The position numbers and the translations under genes are program-made. A stretch of DNA of 64,000 bases from Pseudomonas urmiensis (GTDB lineage: Bacteria > Pseudomonadota > Gammaproteobacteria > Pseudomonadales > Pseudomonadaceae). Under the pieces are notes generated by a model. It did not search any database. It saw nothing but the letters and a program-made list of their open reading frames with translations, and was not told where the DNA came from. This document shows positions 43,864 to 55,068 of this stretch, in pieces; the first letter of the stretch is position 1, and the number at the start of each line of letters is the position of its first letter. The stretch spans positions 3,291,001-3,355,000 of the forward strand of contig NZ_JABWRE020000001.1 in the NCBI RefSeq assembly GCF_014268815.2, written 5' to 3'.

Positions 43864-46846
43864 GGAAGGTGTACAAGTCAGCTATCAATACGACCTTTTG
43901 CGTCGCATCAGCACAGAAGCAGTAGCGCCAGGCACTGATCACGCGGCAACACGCCACTACCACTACGCGCTGTGCGCCAATGATAACGACAGAGCACAAC
44001 AGACGTTTATTACTGCGCACGGCATAACCACGGTGACCCATCTGGACGGGCTGGGGCATCCGGTGAAAGAACACCGTGATCATATCGATGAGGCTGACCT
44101 GAAGAGATCATTCGTTATCCAGGCCATCGAATACGACAATTTCGGCAGAGTCACAAAGACACTTAAATACGATTTCGATGGGGCCAAGTCACTCCCAACG
44201 CTCCGGCATCGTTACGCCTATGATCACTGGAGCCAACAGAACTGGGTCGAACAACCAGACGGTGTCCAAGAGCACACGCTTAACGACATGGTCGGCGCCA
44301 ATGCCGCCCAAACCCGCACAGTGGAAACATGGCGCCAGTCGGCGGGCGAAGCGCCCCAGATCAGCAGCAGGCGTAAAACCTGGTTCAACGTATTTGGCAA
44401 ACCGGATAAAATTGAAAGACTCAACCGTCACGGTGTGAGCGCAGGTACCCAGCGCTATGAATACAATGGGCTGGGGCAGTGCGTAAAGGAAACAGATGAA
44501 CACCGCAATAGCACACGTTTCACTTACGACCCTTGGGAGCGTGTCACTCAGATCCAATTGCCGGACAACGCCAAGGTCAAACGTGCCTACGCGATGCACA
44601 GCAGCGAGGATCTGCCCACCAAAGTCCAAATCACCTACGCCGGCCCTGCGGGGCAAACCGATCCGCTCATTGAGTTGGGCAGCAAAACATATGATGGAGT
44701 TGACCGTGTTACGCAAATTACGACAGGTACACGCACGCAGAAACTTGATTATGATGAAGGCAAGCGCCTGCCCAAGCAACGTATTACCGCCGCTGAAAGA
44801 ATACTGAAGTTCGACTACCTGCCCACGCTTACTGACCTCCCCCTCAACACCACGCTGATGGGCGAAGCCAAAGCAGAATTTCAGAGTGAGTTTACTTTCG
44901 ATAACGTCCGCGCGAATCTGCTGAGCGCCACTAACCAACACGGCGTAAGACGCTTTGGTTACGACTGGAACAACCGACAGAAGAGCGAGACCTGGGAAGA
45001 AAATGGCAAGGCCGTTTTCAATCGCGAGAAACGCCACTCCCTTAGAGGACTCGTGCTCAGTGAAGCAGCAACCGACTTTGCCCCCACACGCTGGCACTAT
45101 GACGATAAAGGGCGAGTCATCCGCATCGAGCAGACGCCGCTCAGCGTAGAGATCGGTTACGACTCGCTGGGGCGCCCAAACTCGGTCGAGCTAAAAAAGA
45201 CCGCGAAGGCCGGGCCACTCAACAAGACCACCATCGAGTATGACGAGCACGACCGCGAAGTTCTTCGCACGCTAACGTTGGACAACCAAGCCATACGAAC
45301 GGTGACTCAAACCTGGGGTCTTGACGATTTGCTTCGACGACGAGAACTCAAGGAGGGTAGTTCATTACTACTCGGTGAATCGTTTGGTTACGACACCCAC
45401 AAACGCTTATCGACGCATGAGTACAGAGGCACCCTTCTGCCGAAAGACGCTCTGGGGCGGAACATCATAAAGCAAAGTTTTATCTTTGATGCTTTCGATA
45501 ATATTGTTTGTTATCGCAGTGATTTCGACAACGGCGAAGATGAGCTCACCGAGCACCTTGCAAACGTGAGCAACCCTACCCAACTGCAGTCAATTATCCA
45601 TCATCCCGCCCGTAAAAACCCTATGCCCCCATTACGCTACACCCCGGACGGCCACTTAGAGCAAGATGAACAAGGACGACTGCTGGCATACGACGCACTT
45701 GGGCACCTGCTGCAAGTCACCAACGGGAGCACCGATCAGCAACCACACAGCACTTACCGGTATGATGCACTCGGGCAACTGCTGTACACCAAACGTGGCG
45801 CCGATGGCGATGAAACGCGTTTGATATTCGAAGAAAATCGCCTGCGTTTCGCTATTCGTGGCGCCCATAAAATACAGTGGCTGCATGCCCTGGACATACC
45901 CCTGGCTCAGCAAGGTCCAGCAAGCTCGGAATCCCCCCTGTTACTGCACTGCAATGCCAATGGCAGCATCATCACTGAAGCTGCGGATGCTACTCGGCAG
46001 GATGCCAGCTACTCGTCCTATGGAGCGCTTTCGTCAGATGCTGAGCAGTGGTCAAGCCTGTTGGGCTTCAACGGAGAACTCATCGACCCTGCCACCGGCT
46101 GGTATCTGCTGGGCAGCGGCTATCGTACCTACAATCCGACCCTCATGCGCTTCCATAGCCCCGACTCGCTCAGCCCTTTCGGCAAGGGTGGCATCAATGA
46201 CTACGGTTACGCCCAAGGAAACCCCATAGCCTTCCGCGATCCGACGGGGCACTTCGCCCAAGGTATCGCTTTAACCAGGGCATATGAGAGGACCGCATAC
46301 AGCGCTGGCGCACGAGGTATCGAACTGACCTCTGCTTATGAGACTGAGAGTGAGCGTTACTATCGCTACCGCCGATATGAATATGAAGCCGCTGTGAAAC
46401 GTGCGGAAGAAGAAATGCAAAAGGCGAAGAAGGGTATTCTTGCGAAAATAATTGGCGTGGGTATCGCATCCATCATTTTGTCAGTAGCCAGCCTCGGTGT
46501 CGGTATTTATTTTACCGGCCTGCTGTCTGCCATGACGCTGATGAACGTAGTATCCACCAGCTTGACCATCGCTAGCACTGTAGTCAGCGCTGTGGGTTTT
46601 GCAAAGAATGACGAGGGAATGATGCAAGCTGCAGACATTCTAGATTACGTATCAATGGGTACTGCAGCCCTGGATTTGTCATTAACGCTCGCAACAGCTA
46701 AAGCAACTAAAGCCGCCATGATGGCTCAGAAAACTTTTAAAGCGTCCTCGCCCGCCCTTTCTAGCAGCACCCGCCCCAAAAGCAACGCCATGCCAACTCA
46801 AGGGAGCAGCGATGTTCATGCGTTTAGGCACTATACAATTGCATAA
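41927..46846 (+). CDS. Full-length RHS/YD-repeat protein with core and variable C-terminal tail (RHS2)
   Basis: This 1639-residue RHS protein has the same N-terminal half as RHS1 (residues 1 to about 645), then its own YD repeats. The hyperconserved core follows: LLGFNGE, GSGYRTYNPTLMRFHSPDSL, SPFGKGGIN and DPTGH, ending at residue 1442. In polymorphic RHS proteins the segment after the core is the variable effector. Here it is 197 residues, with a helical charged part and then a long hydrophobic, Gly/Ser-rich stretch of two or three possible membrane segments. No toxin family is recognised, and no immunity gene follows before the terminator and tRNAs. The ribosome-binding site is weak (ACGGGTAA). 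It probably lies at the end of the 37-41.8 kb transcript. Confidence 0.92.
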   Translation: MTATTALHSNAFNFMSFLQSGVDPRTGQYTVSLNLPQVEANALLGPSLPLALFFNPLNQQDTGYGKGWNLQLSQFTPDTQVAALHTGESFLVTSRNGAQMLMEEKKLDSFHLDEVADGGSTHYLVEHRSGLLEKLQIRAASRPVALPVEVWTRQTLPLKFTYASFESDGQTYDRLASIEGSDVEGVYAPLLEIKRDESKRQVEITLNPQGAAATQVRFVMQLDTQGRVIELQLPTVDGNQAKWRFMYTVSHTYNCLAEVRTPTGAWELITYDPVGHKRSNNLPGTLPRVSKHEVRPGNADEVPKAGASCNQIVSYAYTVNTEEDGYQADNNFLGANLALGEPTPGLDILYKHPNPYRYGSVETLLSADGKTSLRSIERHFNKFHLLTREITSQGPADDLHIQTVETSYAYTEGKPFKDQPAYCQLPLTTTTTWRKAKTDTARTEVLKRTYHDDGNLHTVEHPSGVVETSLWYPAAGEIDKCPADPSGFVRHLKSKTVTPAKPGQTLDAPILSQGYRYRTLPAYEGNASTTAWHVVEVETLDQINEGGAVIQPLQSTQYKYFERIEQPLTYGRLEEHTLTMNDLPTKTSYTYATRAPTFATHDNNETVLVTTQTVTGHDNSATNIIKKTTTSEHSLLTGELLLSEDEEGVQVSYQYDLLRRISTEAVAPGTDHAATRHYHYALCANDNDRAQQTFITAHGITTVTHLDGLGHPVKEHRDHIDEADLKRSFVIQAIEYDNFGRVTKTLKYDFDGAKSLPTLRHRYAYDHWSQQNWVEQPDGVQEHTLNDMVGANAAQTRTVETWRQSAGEAPQISSRRKTWFNVFGKPDKIERLNRHGVSAGTQRYEYNGLGQCVKETDEHRNSTRFTYDPWERVTQIQLPDNAKVKRAYAMHSSEDLPTKVQITYAGPAGQTDPLIELGSKTYDGVDRVTQITTGTRTQKLDYDEGKRLPKQRITAAERILKFDYLPTLTDLPLNTTLMGEAKAEFQSEFTFDNVRANLLSATNQHGVRRFGYDWNNRQKSETWEENGKAVFNREKRHSLRGLVLSEAATDFAPTRWHYDDKGRVIRIEQTPLSVEIGYDSLGRPNSVELKKTAKAGPLNKTTIEYDEHDREVLRTLTLDNQAIRTVTQTWGLDDLLRRRELKEGSSLLLGESFGYDTHKRLSTHEYRGTLLPKDALGRNIIKQSFIFDAFDNIVCYRSDFDNGEDELTEHLANVSNPTQLQSIIHHPARKNPMPPLRYTPDGHLEQDEQGRLLAYDALGHLLQVTNGSTDQQPHSTYRYDALGQLLYTKRGADGDETRLIFEENRLRFAIRGAHKIQWLHALDIPLAQQGPASSESPLLLHCNANGSIITEAADATRQDASYSSYGALSSDAEQWSSLLGFNGELIDPATGWYLLGSGYRTYNPTLMRFHSPDSLSPFGKGGINDYGYAQGNPIAFRDPTGHFAQGIALTRAYERTAYSAGARGIELTSAYETESERYYRYRRYEYEAAVKRAEEEMQKAKKGILAKIIGVGIASIILSVASLGVGIYFTGLLSAMTLMNVVSTSLTIASTVVSAVGFAKNDEGMMQAADILDYVSMGTAALDLSLTLATAKATKAAMMAQKTFKASSPALSSSTRPKSNAMPTQGSSDVHAFRHYTIA

Positions 46847-46850
46847 ATAA

Positions 46851-46882
46851 AAAAACGCCACTTCAACCGAAGTGGCGTTTTT
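46851..46882. terminator. Bidirectional terminator between RHS2 and the tRNA cluster
   Basis: A 14-bp perfect stem (AAAAACGCCACTTC and complement) with an AACC loop and T-runs on both strands lies 4 bp after the RHS2 stop and 4 bp beyond the end of the last tRNA. It ends both converging transcripts. Confidence 0.9.
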
Positions 46883-46886
46883 AATT

Positions 46887-46962
<76 letters not shown>

Positions 46963-47048
46963 AATGTGAAGCTTTACCGCTAATCGGCGTGAAGCACCTT
47001 GACGACCTTCACCACCACTGCACCGTGCGAACGCCACAGTATTTAAAC

Positions 47049-47124
<76 letters not shown>

Positions 47125-47127
47125 AAA

Positions 47128-47203
47128 TGGCGTCCCCTAGGGGACTCGAACCCCTGTTACCGCCGTGAAAGGGCGGTGTCCTAGGCCACTAGACGAAGGG
47201 GAC
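47128..47203 (-). tRNA. tRNA-Glu (TTC), copy 1
   Basis: A 76-nt tRNA with encoded CCA and anticodon TTC, complementary to 47167-47169. It closely matches the tRNA-Glu of other gammaproteobacteria and is identical to the second copy. Confidence 0.98.
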
Positions 47204-47295
47204 ACACAACACTTTTCAGTGCGCCAGATACTGAACCTCACGATTCGACCTGGACTTTCTTTTCCTGCCCCGCCCTTAAGCAGTGCCGGAGAAAC

Positions 47296-47371
<76 letters not shown>

Positions 47372-47375
47372 AATA

Positions 47376-47451
47376 TGGCGTCCCCTAGGGGACTCGAACC
47401 CCTGTTACCGCCGTGAAAGGGCGGTGTCCTAGGCCACTAGACGAAGGGGAC
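47376..47451 (-). tRNA. tRNA-Glu (TTC), copy 2
   Basis: First gene of the tRNA transcript, with anticodon TTC complementary to 47415-47417 and encoded CCA. It lies about 70 nt downstream of a near-consensus promoter. Confidence 0.98.
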
Positions 47452-47525
47452 ACGCTGCTGGCATTACTGCCTGCTTTCACTCCCTACGGCGTATCGCTGT
47501 GTGCTTTACGCTGCAAGTGGCGCGC

Positions 47526-47554
47526 ATTCTAGGGATGGGATGGAAAGCCGTCAA
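47526..47554 (-). promoter_or_regulatory. Sigma-70 promoter of the tRNA operon
   Basis: On the minus strand TTGACG is followed after exactly 17 bp by TAGAAT, and then by a GC-rich discriminator (GCGCGCC). This is a strong promoter of the kind under stringent (ppGpp) control for stable RNA. Transcription would begin near 47520, about 70 nt before tRNA-Glu copy 2. Confidence 0.8.
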
Positions 47555-47730
47555 CCCCTTTGTATAAATTTATTTAAATCAATGACTTCCCTAGTTGTCA
47601 CCGCTGCGGGCAGGATGTGTCTGGCTATTGGCGTTGATTTTCTGACGATGGCCCGGCAAGCTCGCAGCAAAGTGCCACTACCTTGAGAAATCGAGAAGTG
47701 GGCCGACATATAGATTGCGGCAGGCGTGCC

Positions 47731-47760
47731 GGCCTCTTCGCGGGCAAGCCCGCTCCCACA
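47731..47760. repeat. Single REP element
   Basis: One REP copy (GGCCTCTTCGCGGGCAAGCC core) lies in the 404-bp gap between the tRNA promoter and the gene at 47856. The rest of that gap holds the tRNA promoter and no further recognisable feature apart from a dyad TTCGCCTG/ GGCGAA near 47,793-47,808. Confidence 0.8.
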
Positions 47761-47855
47761 GGGTACTCGCGGTTCAGTCCGCCAGGCTGCACTGTTCGCC
47801 TGTTGGCGAACTCACTACACTCAATGATGCAAAACTTCTTCATGAGGCGTTAACG

Positions 47856-48623
47856 GTGACACCACTTCTGATCACCCTGCTCATCGTGGCCGGTATCGCG
47901 TTACTGATCGTGATCGGCTACCTCAATAATGTGGTCGAGAACAATAAGCTTGAGCGCGCCCGACTGAAGATCGAGCTGGCCGAACGCGCGCGCCGCTGCG
48001 GGGAAATCAACGAAACCTTCCCCGGCCAGCTGATGACCCCTGCCCTCAAGCTGCTGATGACTCGCCTGGAACTGAACGTCACCCAACGTCAGTTGGCGGT
48101 GGACAAGCACAACGGTGACCTCAAAGGCCGCCTGGCTGAACTTGAAGGTTTGGTTGCCCAGGGCGACAAGCTGCCCGTGAACAATCCACCCAGCCCGATT
48201 CAAACCGAGGTCAAGGCCAAGGATGTACGTTTCTTGCTCGAAGCGCTGCATAACCAGATCGTGCGCGCTACCCAGGAAGGTTTCCTGGCGACCAATGAGG
48301 GCAAGTACTGGGTCAAGGAAATCCGCCATATCCTGGTATTGCTGCATATCGAGTTCTTTAACAACCTGGGGCAGCAGGCGCTGCAGCAGAATCAGCCAGG
48401 GCATGCACGGTTGGCGTTCGAGCGGGGTGTGCAGTATCTGCGCAAGCAGCCTGAGCCTAAACAATATGAAGAGCAGCTGACCTATCTGGAGAAGCTGCTG
48501 GCACGGGCCAACGCGATGGTGCTCGATCAGATGGAGCCGGCGGAGAATGATCAGAATGAGCTGACGGCGGGGCTCAAGACTGATGAAGATGAGACCTGGA
48601 AGAAGAAGGTCATCTACGATTGA
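47856..48623 (+). CDS. Membrane-anchored coiled-coil hypothetical protein
   Basis: A 255-residue protein that starts at GTG 47856 (TPLLITLLIVAGIALLIVIGYL), after GAGG. The frame is open upstream to 47715. One N-terminal membrane helix (about residues 3-24) is followed by a charged, helical, probably coiled-coil region and a cytoplasmic or periplasmic helical domain with tetratricopeptide-like GQQALQQNQPGHARLAFERGVQYL. It is conserved next to the tRNA-Glu/Gly cluster in Pseudomonas as far as I recall. Its function is unknown. Confidence 0.82.
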   Translation: MTPLLITLLIVAGIALLIVIGYLNNVVENNKLERARLKIELAERARRCGEINETFPGQLMTPALKLLMTRLELNVTQRQLAVDKHNGDLKGRLAELEGLVAQGDKLPVNNPPSPIQTEVKAKDVRFLLEALHNQIVRATQEGFLATNEGKYWVKEIRHILVLLHIEFFNNLGQQALQQNQPGHARLAFERGVQYLRKQPEPKQYEEQLTYLEKLLARANAMVLDQMEPAENDQNELTAGLKTDEDETWKKKVIYD

Positions 48624-48627
48624 CCCA

Positions 48628-48653
48628 AAAAGGGGCCTTGTCAGGCCCCTTTG
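48628..48653 (+). terminator. Terminator after the membrane-anchored protein
   Basis: AAAGGGGCCT pairs with AGGCCCCTTT around a 4-nt loop, 5 bp after the gene's stop and followed by TTG. It also faces the converging msrC gene, so it may act in both directions. Confidence 0.8.
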
Positions 48654-48659
48654 TCATGC

Positions 48660-49142
48660 TCAGCAGTCGGTCAGCTCAAGAAAGATCGCCGCCAACTTTT
48701 CCAACCCTTGCTGATCGGCCTCACTGAACCGCGCAAGCTTCGGGCTATCCAGATCGAGCACCCCAATCAGCCTGCCCTCTTTCACCAAGGGAATCACCAA
48801 TTCGCTGTTGGACGCACTGTCACAGGCGATATGCCCAGGGAAGGCATGCACATCGTCCACCCGCTGAGTCTGCTGGGTCGCCGCCGCTGCCCCGCACACA
48901 CCCTTGCTGAACGGAATGCGCACGCAGGCCACTTGCCCCTGGAACGGGCCAAGCACCAGCTCCTCGTTGCGATTGATATACAAGCCCGCCCAGTTCAGGT
49001 CATCCAACTGGCTATAGAGAAAAGCCGAGAACTGCGCGGCGTTGGCGATGAAGTCGCGCTCGTCGGCGAACAGTGCCTGCACTTGCGCAGCCAGCAAGTC
49101 ATAGCCGTTTAGGCCTGCGCCACTGGCATTGAGGTCGATCAT
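48660..49142 (-). CDS. msrC: Free methionine-(R)-sulfoxide reductase (GAF domain)
   Basis: This enzyme reduces free L-methionine-(R)-sulfoxide using thioredoxin. The 160-residue protein is a single GAF domain with the three conserved cysteines Cys73, Cys83 and Cys107, spaced as in E. coli MsrC (YebR). The conserved NWAGLYI, LGPFQG and VLDLDSP segments are present. It directly follows the AAA ATPase gene with no gap. It belongs with gpx and msrB nearby in an oxidative-damage repair theme. Confidence 0.94.
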   Translation of the reverse strand: MIDLNASGAGLNGYDLLAAQVQALFADERDFIANAAQFSAFLYSQLDDLNWAGLYINRNEELVLGPFQGQVACVRIPFSKGVCGAAAATQQTQRVDDVHAFPGHIACDSASNSELVIPLVKEGRLIGVLDLDSPKLARFSEADQQGLEKLAAIFLELTDC

Positions 49143-50030
49143 TTATTTCTGCTCCAGCAATTGCAGCCCGACCCAGTAGCGGGCGAACTGATAGGCACAA
49201 CGGCCATTTCGGTTACCGCGCCCGGTTGCCCAGCGCACGGCGAGTATTTCCAGCGCCTCGTCACGCTGCCAGTCAAGCCCGGCGGCGCTGGCCAACTGAC
49301 CGATCCAGTGTTCGACCACGTTGAGGAAGTGTTCTTGGCTGAAGGGGTAGAACGACAGCCACAGGCCGAAGCGGTCGGACAACGCGATCTTGTCTTCTAC
49401 TGCTTCATTGGGATGCAGCTCGCCGTCGACCATCTTCCAGTTTTCGTTGTCGCTCTGCTTCTCCGGCACCAGGTGGCGACGGTTGGAGGTGGCGTACAGC
49501 AAGACATTGTCCGGCGCCTGCTCCAGCGAGCCATCGAGCACGCTCTTGAGTACCCGGTAGTCGCCCTCCCCGGCTTCGAACGAGAGGTCGTCGCAGAACA
49601 GGATGAAGCGCTGCTCAAGCTTTTGCAGCTGCTCGACCACCCGCGGCAAGTCGGCCAGGTGATCGCGTTCGATCTCGATCAGGCGCAGCCCGGCATCGGC
49701 ATGCTCGGCCAGCAAGGCGCGCACCAGCGATGACTTGCCTGTGCCACGCGAGCCCCACAGCAACGCGTGGTTGGCCGGCAGGCCGTTGATGAACTGATGG
49801 GTGTTGCGGCCTAGCTGATCGCGTTGCTTGTCGACGCCGATCAGGTCGCTCAGGCGGATATCCAGGCTGACGTGCAGCGGCATCAGGTAGCCGCTGCGGC
49901 CATCGCGCTGCCAGCGCGCGGCCAGGGTAGTATTCCAGTCGATCTGCGGGCGCGGCGCCGGCAGCAGCGGCTCGAGACGGGCGAGGACAGATTCGGCACG
50001 TTCGAGGAAGGCGTTCAAGCGGGGGTCCAT
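49143..50030 (-). CDS. DUF815 AAA-type ATPase
   Basis: The 295-residue protein has Walker A LWGSRGTGKSS near residue 100, Walker B RFILFCDDLSF and an arginine-rich C-terminal lid. This is the DUF815 family of AAA ATPases, whose role is unknown. ATG at 50030 follows AGGAG at good spacing; the frame is open to 50045. It ends exactly where msrC begins, so the two are probably cotranscribed. A 112-bp REPIN lies just upstream. Confidence 0.9.
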   Translation of the reverse strand: MDPRLNAFLERAESVLARLEPLLPAPRPQIDWNTTLAARWQRDGRSGYLMPLHVSLDIRLSDLIGVDKQRDQLGRNTHQFINGLPANHALLWGSRGTGKSSLVRALLAEHADAGLRLIEIERDHLADLPRVVEQLQKLEQRFILFCDDLSFEAGEGDYRVLKSVLDGSLEQAPDNVLLYATSNRRHLVPEKQSDNENWKMVDGELHPNEAVEDKIALSDRFGLWLSFYPFSQEHFLNVVEHWIGQLASAAGLDWQRDEALEILAVRWATGRGNRNGRCAYQFARYWVGLQLLEQK

Positions 50031-50065
50031 GGTGACTCCTGGCAAGGCGAGGCTTTGAGGTTTTG

Positions 50066-50177
50066 GTTGGCAGTGCCGGCCCTATCGCGGGGCAAGCCCG
50101 CTCCCACGCCGGCCTATCTTCAAGAGGGCGCAGGCGTGGGAGCGGGCTTGCCCCGCGATAGGGCCGGCACTGCCAAC
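50066..50177. repeat. REPIN with perfect 45-bp arms
   Basis: Two 45-bp arms are exact reverse complements, separated by a 22-bp loop. Each arm contains the REP core plus the extension GTTGGCAGTGCCGGCCCTAT. It lies between the divergent DUF815 gene and sagS. It is the best-preserved REP pair in the window. Confidence 0.95.
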
Positions 50178-50274
50178 AGCAATCTTCCAGCTGAATGTTC
50201 GACAGACCCGCCAGCAGCCGAGGTTGATCGGCTATGCTTGCGCAGCGCAGGAGCGAGGAACCGGCTCGGGACAC

Positions 50275-52579
<2,305 letters not shown>

Positions 52580-52590
<11 letters not shown>

Positions 52591-53068
52591 GCAGCGGCTC
52601 GATGGCGGCCTTGAGCGCTTCAGGTTTGGTCGCTGGAGCAAAGCGGGTGACCTTGCCGCTGACCGGGTCGAGCAGGAACTTGGTGAAATTCCACTTGACC
52701 TTCTGCGTGCCCAGCAGGCCGGGGGCGCGTTTTTTCAGCTCGACGAACAGCGGGTGGGCGCCGGGGCCGTTGACCTCGATCTTGCGCATCAACGGGAAGC
52801 TCACGCCAAAGCGCGTTTCGCAGAACGTGGCGATCTCGCGGGCATCGCCAGGTTCTTGCTTGCCGAACTGATTGCAGGGGAACCCGACGATCACCAGGCC
52901 ACGCTCGCGGTAGTCCTGCCACAGCTGCTCCAGGCCTTTGTACTGCGGGGTGAAGCCGCATTGGCTGGCGGTGTTCACCACCAGTACAGCCTTGCCCTGG
53001 AAATCGCCCAGCAGCTTGTGCTCGCCGGTGAGGGTAACGCAGGGAATATCCAGCAACGAGTCAGCCAT
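52580..53068 (-). CDS. gpx: Glutathione/thioredoxin peroxidase
   Basis: The 162-residue protein has the peroxidase motif NTASQCGFTPQY with Cys37 in place of selenocysteine, FPCNQFG with the second cysteine, and KWNFTKFLLD with the catalytic Trp/Asn. Such bacterial peroxidases usually use thioredoxin. The start is ATG at 53068. Its end overlaps the sagS end by 11 bp on opposite strands. It follows msrB by 13 bp, forming a two-gene peroxide-repair operon. A MarR-type regulator seen between sagS and gpx in P. aeruginosa is absent. Confidence 0.93.
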
Positions 53069-53081
53069 TGGCGCTCTCCGG

Positions 53082-53477
53082 TCAGTCACGCGGTTTGAAA
53101 TCCAGGCACACCGAGTTGATGCAGTAGCGCAGGCCGGTCGGTGGCGGGCCATCAGGGAAGACATGCCCCAAGTGGGCATCGCACTGGGCGCAGGTGACCT
53201 CGGTGCGGATCATGCCGTGGGAGGTGTCGCGAATCTCGATCATCGCGCTCTGCGCGATCGGCTCATAGAAGCTTGGCCAGCCACAGCCGGAATCGAACTT
53301 GGCCTGCGCATCGAACAGTGCCAGGTCGCAGCAGATGCAATGGTAGACACCAGCGCGCTTCTCGCTGTTGTACTTGCCACTGAAGGGCCGCTCGGTGCCC
53401 TTCAGACGACAGACCTGATACTGCGCAGGGTCGAGCATCTCGCGCCACTCTTCTAGGGTTTTGTCGATCTTTTGCAT
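53082..53477 (-). CDS. msrB: Peptide-methionine (R)-S-oxide reductase
   Basis: MsrB repairs methionine-R-sulfoxide in proteins. The 131-residue protein has the zinc site Cys47/Cys50 and Cys96/Cys99 and the catalytic Cys119 in RYCINS. Conserved [14 protein letters not shown] and GHVFPDG are present. It is the first gene of the msrB-gpx pair and is divergent from alaA with a 167-bp gap. Confidence 0.97.
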   Translation of the reverse strand: MQKIDKTLEEWREMLDPAQYQVCRLKGTERPFSGKYNSEKRAGVYHCICCDLALFDAQAKFDSGCGWPSFYEPIAQSAMIEIRDTSHGMIRTEVTCAQCDAHLGHVFPDGPPPTGLRYCINSVCLDFKPRD

Positions 53478-53644
53478 GTAGGAACCTCGGCAGGCTGAAT
53501 TTCACGCCGCACCGTCTTTTCCAGGGCGCGGGTGGCACGTATATTAGTTGGCTTCGTGTGCCAGGCCTCAAGTCTGGCACCCGCGCCACGCCCTTTCAAA
53601 CCTTTCGACGGCGGCGCCTGCGACTTCTCAATCGGGATCACATC

Positions 53645-54856
53645 ATGCAGTTCAGTAAATCGAACAAGCTCGCCAATGTCTGCTACGACATTCGCGGCCC
53701 AGTGCTCAAGCACGCCAAACGCCTGGAAGAGGAAGGCCACCGCATCCTCAAGCTGAACATCGGCAACCCGGCGCCGTTTGGCTTCGAGGCGCCGGACGAG
53801 ATCCTCCAGGACGTAATCCGCAACCTGCCGACCGCCCAGGGCTACAGCGACTCCAAAGGCCTGTTCAGCGCGCGCAAGGCCGTCATGCAGTACTGCCAGC
53901 AAAAAGAAATCGAAGGCGTGACCATCGAGGACATCTACCTCGGCAACGGCGTCTCCGAGCTGATCGTGATGTCGATGCAGGCCCTGCTCAACAATGGCGA
54001 CGAGGTGCTGATCCCAGCGCCTGACTACCCTCTGTGGACCGCTGCGGTGAGCCTGGCGGGCGGCAAGCCGGTGCACTACCTGTGCGACGAGCAGGCCGAC
54101 TGGTTCCCTGACCTTGAAGACATCAAGGCCAAGATCACCCCCAATACCAAGGCGCTGGTGATCATCAACCCGAACAACCCCACGGGCGCGGTGTACTCCA
54201 AGGAGCTGCTGCTGGGCATGCTCGAACTGGCTCGCCAGCATAACTTGGTGGTGTTCTCCGACGAGATCTACGACAAGATCCTCTACGACGAAGCCGTGCA
54301 CATCAGCACCGCCTCGCTGGCGCCTGACCTGCTCTGCCTGACCTTCAACGGCTTGTCCAAGTCGTACCGGGTGGCGGGCTTCCGCTCCGGCTGGCTGATC
54401 ATCTCCGGGCCCAAGCACCACGCCCAGAGCTACATCGAAGGCATCGACATGCTGGCCAACATGCGCCTGTGCGCCAACGTGCCGGCCCAGCACGCGATCC
54501 AGACCGCCCTGGGCGGCTACCAGAGCATCAATGACCTGGTGCTGCCGCCTGGCCGCCTGCTGGAGCAGCGTAACCGCACTTATGAACTGCTCAATGCCAT
54601 CCCCGGGGTGAGCTGCGTCAAGCCGATGGGCGCGCTGTATGCCTTCCCACGGATCGACCCGAAGGTGTGCCCAATCCTCAATGACGAAAAGTTCGCGCTG
54701 GATTTGCTGCTCTCGGAGAAGCTGCTGATCGTTCAAGGCACCGCCTTCAACTGGCCGTGGCCGGATCACTTCCGCGTGGTGACCTTGCCCCGGGTCGATG
54801 ACCTGGAGCAGGCGATTGGGCGGATTGGCAACTTCTTGCGTACCTATCAGCAGTAA
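53645..54856 (+). CDS. alaA: Alanine aminotransferase AlaA
   Basis: This fold-type I PLP enzyme transaminates pyruvate with glutamate to make alanine. The 403-residue protein closely resembles E. coli AlaA (YfbQ): [36 protein letters not shown], and the PLP lysine in [19 protein letters not shown] at 53645 ([15 protein letters not shown]) is the conserved start; the open frame begins at 53558. It is a single gene between msrB and htpX, with a weak hairpin after it. Confidence 0.93.
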   Translation: MQFSKSNKLANVCYDIRGPVLKHAKRLEEEGHRILKLNIGNPAPFGFEAPDEILQDVIRNLPTAQGYSDSKGLFSARKAVMQYCQQKEIEGVTIEDIYLGNGVSELIVMSMQALLNNGDEVLIPAPDYPLWTAAVSLAGGKPVHYLCDEQADWFPDLEDIKAKITPNTKALVIINPNNPTGAVYSKELLLGMLELARQHNLVVFSDEIYDKILYDEAVHISTASLAPDLLCLTFNGLSKSYRVAGFRSGWLIISGPKHHAQSYIEGIDMLANMRLCANVPAQHAIQTALGGYQSINDLVLPPGRLLEQRNRTYELLNAIPGVSCVKPMGALYAFPRIDPKVCPILNDEKFALDLLLSEKLLIVQGTAFNWPWPDHFRVVTLPRVDDLEQAIGRIGNFLRTYQQ

Positions 54857-54865
54857 TTGAGCTTG

Positions 54866-54882
54866 GGGCCGCTTTGCGGCCC
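54866..54882 (+). terminator. Weak hairpin after alaA
   Basis: GGGCCGC and GCGGCCC flank a TTT loop, 9 bp after the alaA stop. There is no U-run after it, so it may be a weak or factor-dependent terminator. The rest of the 212-bp gap before htpX shows only its ribosome-binding site. Confidence 0.4.
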
Positions 54883-55068
54883 ATTCAATGCTTAGCGCCG
54901 CGAATCTTCTTACATCCTGCAACGCTCTATCCCACAAACCGGCCAGTTTCCTCTGCCATACTCCGCGCTACACAGTTTGAAATAGTCGACCGGTTGAATC
55001 GGCGTCATCTCCCCCTTATATACCCCGCAGTACGCAACATTTTTATCCGTCAGGAGAACGTAACAACC

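Noticed and set aside
27441..46846. Insecticidal Tc toxin (A, B and C components)
   Set aside because: RHS2 resembles the C-type shell, but no TcA or TcB-like gene (SpvB/TcdB domains) was seen, so a Tc complex is not supported.
53558..53644. N-terminal extension of alaA
   Set aside because: Conservation starts at [15 protein letters not shown]; the upstream Arg-rich residues look like untranslated leader.
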